Shown in pieces: positions 9,937 through 15,997 of a DNA stretch of 15,997 bases. Every line of letters begins with the position of its first letter. Position 1 is the stretch's first letter. The notes below the pieces were generated by a model. That model was not told where the DNA came from, ran no database searches, and was given only the letters and a program-made list of their open reading frames with translations. The stretch lies in the NCBI GenBank assembly GCA_015039365.1, contig WION01000792.1, positions 1-15,997 on the forward strand. The letters are read 5' to 3'. This DNA is from Amanita rubescens (lineage: Eukaryota; Basidiomycota; Agaricomycetes; Agaricales; Amanitaceae). Both the position numbers and the translations under genes were made by a program.

Positions 9937-12900
9937 ATGAATGTTCTCAAAGACAATGCGTTCACTGAGGTCCATGGCAACTATGTGTGTTTGCCGGTCA
10001 TTAGTAATGCACTAAATTTTGATGTCATTTAGACGCACAACCAGATCATAAATAGTATGTGATCCCAATGTTGAACTTCAAATCTTATAGTGTCATATAG
10101 TGAATCAAGAGGAGCTCCTTGGTTTGTAAAAATTAAATAATCCTTCATTATACCTGATATTCTCACTGCAGACAAATTCAGAAAATGGTTGACTCCACCT
10201 GACCCATCAACCAATCATTACAATGCTAGGAAGAAACACCATAAAGACACTGGTCAGTGGCTTCTTGAGGATGATAGATATGTTACCTGGAAGAAAGAGT
10301 CTAACTCTTTCTTGTGGATCAATGGCATATGTTAGTGATATCTCCAAAGTTTTATTATTGGTCTGAGTGACTCAATGATTTCTAGCTGGTTGTGGAAAGA
10401 CACTCATTTGGTGGGTATCCTGCCTGCTGGTTCTTTTTGATGTTGGTTGAAGGAGAAAATGTGGTCTTAGTTCTACTATCATTGAGAACATCAAAGCCAT
10501 TGTTCAGAATCAGCCTGGAACTGGTTTGGCCTTTTTCTATTTTGACCTTAATGACAAGGCAAAGCAAACTTCCAAAAGTCTTCTTTCATCTCTAGTTTTG
10601 GGTCTTACAACTCAATCTGATAATTACTTGCCCTTGGCAAGCTTATATAACACACATGGCAAGCTGTACCACCCAACAGAGGATGAACTCCTCCAATTGC
10701 TTATGAAACTTCTGCAATGCTTCAAGCAAGCCTATATAATCATTGATGCCCTTGATGAATGTGATGATTATTACCAATTATTTGATCAAGTGATCAAAGT
10801 CATCTATGACTGGCAGTTACCCAATTTTCACCTTTTGGTGAGCAGCAGGAGAGAGCAACATATTGTTACCACAATGGGAGAATGTACCTCAGGAGAAATA
10901 TATCTGTCTGCAGAATTAGTTGCTCATGACATCCTTTCCTATATCCATACAGCAGTTGGTAAGGATCATAGGTTGAGGAGATGGGGTCACACCATCCAAC
11001 AGGATGTAAAGAATGCACTGATTAGAGGGGCAAATGGAATGTATGTATTGTCATATATGATTATTATCACAAAGCAATTGAAATATTGACTCAAGGTTTC
11101 GTTGGGTTGCATGCCAAGTTGAAGAATTGAAGCACTGTCCAAACCAAAAGGTACTCATGGAAACATTGAAATGCCTTCCAAAGGATCTAGAGACCACATA
11201 TGATCAAATACTTGAAAGGATTGAAGAAAGAGAGATGCCTTCTGCAAAAGTTATTCTACAGTGGTTGGTTTTGGGAATGGGTCCTTTGTTACCAGAGGAT
11301 CTATGTATTGTTGTGACATTTGATGCATCCAGTGGCAATTTTGACTCTGGCTTGGCCCTAGCACATCAAGATGATGTGATACAGTTGTGTTCTAGCCTTG
11401 TAATAAAGGCAGCTGATGATACAGTTCAACTAGCTCATGCATCTGTGAAAGAATACTTCCTTAACAAACCAACAAAAATTGGGTCACCTGATATAACTTC
11501 AACCCATGCCTCCATTGCTCATTGCTGCTTGAGATATCTTATGCAATATGGGATGCGGCAGGCTTATAAAAGAGAATTATCACTCCTGGATTATTCAGCC
11601 CAGCACTGGCCAAAGCATTATGAACTTAGCAGCAAAGATCAATCCTTGCAGGACATTACAAAAATATTTTTCCAGTGTGAAGATGGTGCTTTTCAGAGAT
11701 GGAAAAAGATGCATCATGGAGCTTGGATAATGAGACACTATGGTAATGTAACACCATGCCATTATGCTGCACTTTTTGGAATGGAAGAAATTGTCAAAAC
11801 CTTCATCACAAACAACCAATGGTCAGACACTTACAATGCAGCTTGCCAGCTTGCAGCAATTGGTGGATATATTAGAACCATCAAGCTCTTCCTTGATGAT
11901 AGGGCAAATATGGATGTGACAGATGATAGGACATATGCCAATGAATTGCAGGCATCACCATCTGAACATCATACTGTAATCAAGAAACCTTTGATGGAGG
12001 ACAGGGTGGATGTAAATGCACAGGGTGGACTCTATGGCAATATGTTACAGGCTGCATCATGTGTGGTAATGGTGAAATTGTCAAGCTTCTCCTGGCCAAG
12101 GGAGCAGATGTAAATGCACAGGGTGGACATTATGGCAATGCATTACAGGCTGCATCATATGGGGGTCATGCTGAAATTGTCAAGCTGCTCCTGGACAAGG
12201 GAACAGATGCAAATGCACAGGGTGGATACTATGGCAATGCATTACAGGCTGCATCATATGGGGGTCATGCTGAAATTGTCAAGCTGCTCCTGGACAAGGG
12301 AACAGATGCAAATGCACAGGGTGGATACTATGGCAATGCATTACAAGCTGCATCATATGGGGGTCATGCTGAAATTGTCAAGCTGCTCCTGGACAAGGGA
12401 ACAGATGCAAATGCACAGGGTGGAGAGTATGGCAATGCGTTACAAGTTGCATCATATCGGGGTCATGCTGAAATTGTCAAGCTGCTCCTGGACAAGGGAA
12501 CAGATGCAAATGCACAGGGTGGAGAGTATGGCAATGCGTTACAAGCTGCATCATATCAGGGTCATGCTGAAATTGTCAAGGTGCTCCTGGACAAGGGAAC
12601 AGATGCAAATGCACAGGGTGGAGAGTATGGCAATGCATTACAAGCTGCATCGTATGGGGGTCATGCTGAAATTGTCAAGCTGCTCCTGGACAAGGGAACA
12701 GATGCAAATGCACAGGATGGAGAGTATGGCAATGCATTACAAGTTGCATCATATCGGGGTCATGCTGAAATTGTCAAGCTGCTCCTGGACAAGGGAACAG
12801 ATGCAAATGCACAGGGTGGAAAGTATGGCAATGCATTACAAGTTGCATCATATCGGGGTCATGCTGAAATTGTCAAGCTGCTCCTGGACAAGGGAATAGA

Positions 12901-15502
12901 TGCAAATGCACAGGGTGGAAAGTATGGCAATGCATTACAAGCTGCATCATATCAGGGTCATGCTGAAATTGTCAAGCTGCTCCTGGACAAGGGAACAGAT
13001 GCAAATGCACAGGGTGGATACTATGGCAATGCATTACAAGTTGCATCATATCGGGGTCATGCTGAAATTGTCAAGCTGCTCCTGGACAAAGGAACAGATG
13101 CAAATGCACAGGGTGGAAAGTATGGCAATGTATTACAAGCTGTATCATATTGGGGTCATGCTGAAATTATCAAGCTGCTCCTGGACAAGGGAGCAAATGT
13201 AAATGCACAGGGTGGAGAATTTGGATGTGCATTGTGCTGCATTCAAGTGTCACACTCAAATTTCAAACTTCTCTTGGATAATGGAGCAGACCCAAATGTA
13301 CAGGTTGGACCATATGGCAATGCACTGCAAGTTGCATCATTTCAGGGTCATCTTGAAATTGTTGAGCTTCTTCTTAACAGCAAAGCAGATGCAAATGCAC
13401 AAGGTGGAGAATATGGTCATGCATTGTGTGCATCATATGAGGTTTCATTGAAGTTGTAAAGCTGCTCCATGGACAGGGAGCAGATGCAATGCACAGGGTG
13501 GAGAGTATGACAATGCATTACAAGCTGCATCTTATCAGAGTCATGCTGATTGTCAAGCTGCTCCTGGATAATGGAGCAGATGCAATGCACAGGGTGAAGA
13601 TATGGCAATGCATTACAGCTGCATCATATGGGGTCATGCTGAAATTGTCAAGCTGCTCCTGGACAAGAGAACAGATCCAAATGCACAGGGCGGATACTAT
13701 GGCAATGCATTACAGCTGCATCTATCAGGGTCATGCTGAAATTGTCAAGCTGCTCCTGGACAAGGGAACAGATCCAAATGCACAGGGTGGATACTATGGC
13801 AATGCATTACAAGCTGCATCATATGGGGTCATACTGAAATTATCAAGCTGCTCCTGGACAAGGGAACAGATGCAAATGCACAGGGTGGATACTATGGCAA
13901 TGCATTACAGGCTGCATTGTATCAGGGTCATGCTGAAATTGTTGAGCTACTCCTAGGTGTAAATGCACAGGGTGGATGCTATGGCAGCCTATTACAAGCT
14001 GCATCACATTGGGGTCATACCCGAACAGTCAGCTTCTCCTGGACAAGGGAGCAGATATAAATGCACAGGGTGGAGAATTTGGATCTGCATTGTGTGCTGC
14101 TGCATTCAAGTGTCACACTCAAATTTTCAAACTTCTCTTGGATAATGGAGCAGACCCAAATGTACAGGTTGGACCATATGGCAATGCACTGCAAGTTGCA
14201 TCATTTCAGGGTCATCTTGAAATTGTTGAGCTTCTTCTTAACAGCAAAGCAGATGCAAATGCACAAGGTGGAGAATATGGTCATGCATTGTGTGCAGCAT
14301 CATGTGAAGGTTTCATTGAAGTTGTAAAGCTACTGTTACTCCATGGAGCAGATGTTAATGCATGTGGTAAAAAATATATCAATGCATTGCAGGCTGCCAC
14401 ATGTGAAGGCCATGTTGACATTGCCAAGCTTCTCTTGGATAATGGAGCTAATGTGAATGCAAATGGGGGAAGATATGGCAATGCATTGTATGCAGCATCA
14501 TCTGAGTGTGATATTAAAATTGCCAAACTTCTCTTGGATAATGGAGCAGATGTCAATGCACAGGGTGGAAGATATGGCAATGCATTGCAGGCTGGATCAG
14601 CTGAGGGCCACATTGAAATTATCAAGCTCCTTCTGAACAAGGGAGCAGATGTAAATGCTCAAGGTGGTGAATATGGCACTGCTTTGCAGGCTGCATCATA
14701 TGAAGGTCATGCTGAGATTGTCAAAATTCTGTTGGATGATGGAGCAAATGTCAATGCACAATGTGACAGATATGGGGATTCATTGCAAGCTGCATCATTC
14801 CAAGGTTGGGTGGAAATTGTCAAGCTTCTCTTGGACAGAGGTGTAGACATAAATGTGTTGGGTAGTAATGCATTGTGTGCTGCATCACTCCAGGGTCATA
14901 ATGATATTGTCAAGCATCTCTTAATCTGTGGAGTGGATGTAAATATACAAGATGGAATATATGGCAATGCATTATGTGCTGCATCATCCAGAGGTCATGT
15001 TGACATTGTACAGATTCTCTTGATTAATGGAGCAGATGCAAATGCACAAGTTGAACCATATGGTAATGCATTGCAGGCTGCATCATATGAAGGTTTTATT
15101 ACAATTGCCAAGCTTCTGTTGGATAATGGAGCAGATGTGAATGCACATGGTGGAAGATATGGCAGTGCACTGCAAGCTGCAGCAAGTGAGGGCTATTCTG
15201 AAATTGTGAACCTTCTCCTGTACAAGGGTGCAGATGTAAATGCACAGGGTGGGTTTTATGGAGATGCATTGATAGCTGCCTTATTTGAAGGTCATGCAGA
15301 AATTGCAAAGCTGCTCTTGGCTAATGGTGCATATGTGAATGTTTATGATGGAAGGTATGCAAATACATATCTTTGTGGTGAATTATTACTGTATGGAAGG
15401 CTGATAAAACAACACAGATTTTTCTATCCACAAGTGAACCTCGAAATTATCAAGGAAGCCTGCCATGATCTGCAAGCATATATGAGGAGGCACTATGAGT
15501 AA
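9937..15502 (+). CDS. NACHT-ankyrin NLR, copy B (open to ~12060, then frameshifts)
   Basis: This is an NLR-like STAND NTPase, expected to be a cytosolic sensor switched by nucleotide exchange when its repeat domain meets a ligand. The exons are 9937-9984, 10033-10054, 10101-10121, 10172-10330, 10386-10410, 10471-11040 and 11096 onward, with GT-AG introns of 46-60 bp and matching phases. Residues 1-30 are a short N-terminus (MNVLKDNAFTEVHGNYTHNQ) with no classical effector domain. Then come [11 protein letters not shown], Walker A GISGCGKT (82-89), Walker B IIIDALDEC (D184-E188), NGMFRWV (from about 280), a winged-helix-like region, and LAHASVKEYF (394-403). Ankyrin repeats start at about residue 520. 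A 1-nt loss near 12062 moves the frame, which is open again from 12059 to 13459. A mutated stretch follows, and a clean frame runs from 13976 to the stop at 15500-15502, in the same frame as 12059-13459. The gene is either recently broken or intact with sequence errors. No RNA evidence is available here. Confidence 0.8.
12122..13210 (+). repeat. Homogenised ankyrin core: 11 exact 99-bp units
   Basis: Eleven consecutive units of exactly 99 bp begin at each GGT of the GG-X-YGN motif (12122, 12221, ... 13112), with no indel across 1,089 bp. Numbering G1 G2 X3 Y4 G5 N6 A7 L8 Q9, position 3 runs H,Y,Y,E,E,E,E,K,K,Y,K. Position 10 runs A,A,A,V,A,A,V,V,A,V,A and position 14 runs G,G,G,R,Q,G,R,R,Q,R,W. 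Val10 always occurs with Arg14. Most other codons are identical at DNA level. This points to recent amplification or gene conversion, with change focused on a few surface sites of the ankyrin turn and inner helix. Confidence 0.92.
13211..13975 (+). repeat. Ankyrin repeats with many small losses
   Basis: About seven or eight ankyrin units are recognisable but out of register. The first two (13211-13410) keep frame although the first lost about 6 nt. From about 13430 the frame breaks repeatedly: GCAAATGCAC becomes GCAATGCAC (twice), GCTGAAATTG becomes GCTGATTG, CAGGCTGC becomes CAGCTGC (twice), and ATGGGGGTC becomes ATGGGGTC. The stop at 13457-13459 results from these losses. The net effect across the stretch is zero modulo three, since the frames on either side agree. 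Confidence 0.75.
13976..15502 (+). repeat. Diverged C-terminal ankyrin block and cap of copy B
   Basis: A continuous frame holds 13 full ankyrin units from AQGGEFGSALCAAAF (about 14066) to the unit ending LLLANGAYVN (about 15342), plus a partial unit before them. A non-repeat C-terminal tail of about 50 residues (YLCGELLLYGRLIKQ ... LQAYMRRHYE) follows. Units differ clearly from one another (for example NALYAASSECD, ALQAGSAEGH, DSLQAASFQGW). One unit near 14858-14940 is three residues short at its start. In contrast to the core, these are not homogenised, as expected of structural edge repeats and a cap. Confidence 0.85.
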
Positions 15503-15997
15503 CCTATGGTATCCTTTCAGTACTGTATTTTTTGGCTTTGATTGTAAAAAGGGTCAGAGTAAGTTCCACAATTTACCTTGGCTTCATTGATGTACTTTTG
15601 TTCTGTATATTCCCTTCTTGCTCTGGCCTCAGATGTTTCCTTTTTTCTGTATTGCTTTCCATGATGATATGATGTTCTTCAGGAACCCCAGATTTGCCAT
15701 GTACTAGGATAAAGTTAGAATGTGATCATGAAAATACTGTAAATACTGTGTTAGTTGCTCTTGCTCTACATCTGGCAGTTTCTCATATGGTAATTACTCC
15801 ACTTTCTCAGATTTAAAGTAGTGATTTAATATTAATTGAGAAATGGAGGGTATTCTTGCTCAAAGAACACCATCAGAACATCCTAATTAGAGATATTACA
15901 GGAAGCATACAGTTATCAAGTAACAGGTTTCATCATTATCTACATGTTTCATGCTCAGAATGTTTTGGGGAAAGGATCATTCACAAGGGGAAAGGGT
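15503..15997. other. 3' flank of NLR copy B, nothing recognised
   Basis: This AT-rich, CpG-poor sequence follows the stop codon and has no open frame of note. It probably contains the 3' untranslated region. It shows no visible similarity to the sequence after copy A (4744 onward), which agrees with copy A having lost its 3' end. A short direct repeat, AAATACTGT twice near 15732-15750, is the only local structure seen. Confidence 0.5.

Larger units (their letters stand above)
8355..13460 (+). repeat. Segmental duplication, unit B
   Basis: This is the direct-repeat partner of 140-4743. It includes the NLR 5' flank (8355-9936) and the NLR gene. The flank is longer than in A by the 8569-9120 segment and by about 30 bp near 9300-9330. 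The ends of homology inside the ankyrin array are hard to place because every unit resembles every other. Confidence 0.75.

Noticed and set aside
12067..12121. Intron using GTAATG donor and GCACAG acceptor to bypass the frame change near 12062
   Set aside because: It would remove half of a well-formed ankyrin unit, and the same acceptor string exists in every unit. A 1-nt loss is simpler.
12122..13210. CRISPR-like or satellite array
   Set aside because: There are no spacers. The unit is 99 bp, fully coding, and matches the 33-residue ankyrin consensus.
12114..13451. Long alternative-frame open reading frames with a repeated MHRVDTMAMHY-like pattern
   Set aside because: A 99-bp unit is a multiple of three, so any frame open in one unit stays open in all. 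These are shadows of the ankyrin frame.

Overview
The window looks like nuclear DNA from a mushroom-forming fungus (Agaricomycetes, Basidiomycota); genus and species cannot be called. This rests on very short GT-AG introns (about 46-62 bp), a NACHT-ankyrin NLR-like architecture with the fungal motifs [25 protein letters not shown] and NGMFRWV, and a CK1-type kinase with the motif RDDLESLAYTAFFLLRGDLPW. No bacterial-style operon, tRNA, rRNA or CRISPR array was seen.

Layout. (1) 1-1191: CpG-rich 5' flank. (2) 1192-4743, + strand: NLR copy A (NACHT plus ankyrin repeats), clearly broken by several small deletions, a 111-bp insertion and a terminal stop. (3) 4744-5199: spacer. (4) 5200-6481, - strand: a complete four-exon CK1-like protein kinase of 371 residues. 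(5) 6762-7554, - strand: an unrecognised four-helix membrane protein with a damaged reading frame, preceded by a near-perfect 130-bp tandem duplication at 7565-7823. (6) 7827-8354: no convincing gene. (7) 8355-9936: second copy of the NLR 5' flank, with about 550 bp that copy A lacks. (8) 9937-15502, + strand: NLR copy B. Its first seven exons are cleanly open through the NACHT and winged-helix-like regions, and are followed by a very large ankyrin array. (9) 15503-15997: AT-rich 3' flank.

The two NLRs are a direct tandem duplication (about 140-4743 and 8355-13460) separated by roughly 3.6 kb holding the two minus-strand genes. Copy B contains eleven consecutive ankyrin units of exactly 99 bp (12122-13210) that are nearly identical at DNA level. 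Their amino-acid differences concentrate at unit positions 3, 10 and 14. This is the signature of a fungal NLR with high internal conservation, whose repeat surface is expected to be the ligand-sensing, fast-evolving part. Downstream, 13211-13975 is full of 1-2 nt losses, and 13976-15502 is a clean, diverged C-terminal block of 13 ankyrin units plus a tail.

Two genome-scale signals stand out. First, the NLR bodies are almost devoid of CpG, while their own 5' flanks and the intervening genes are CpG-rich. The remaining CpGs of the array sit mostly at polymorphic sites whose alternatives are TpG/CpA. Second, nearly all reading-frame breaks are losses, many in homopolymers, so it must be settled whether they are biological decay or long-read consensus error before copy B is called a pseudogene. 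All splice models and counts were worked out by eye and need RNA-seq and homology confirmation.
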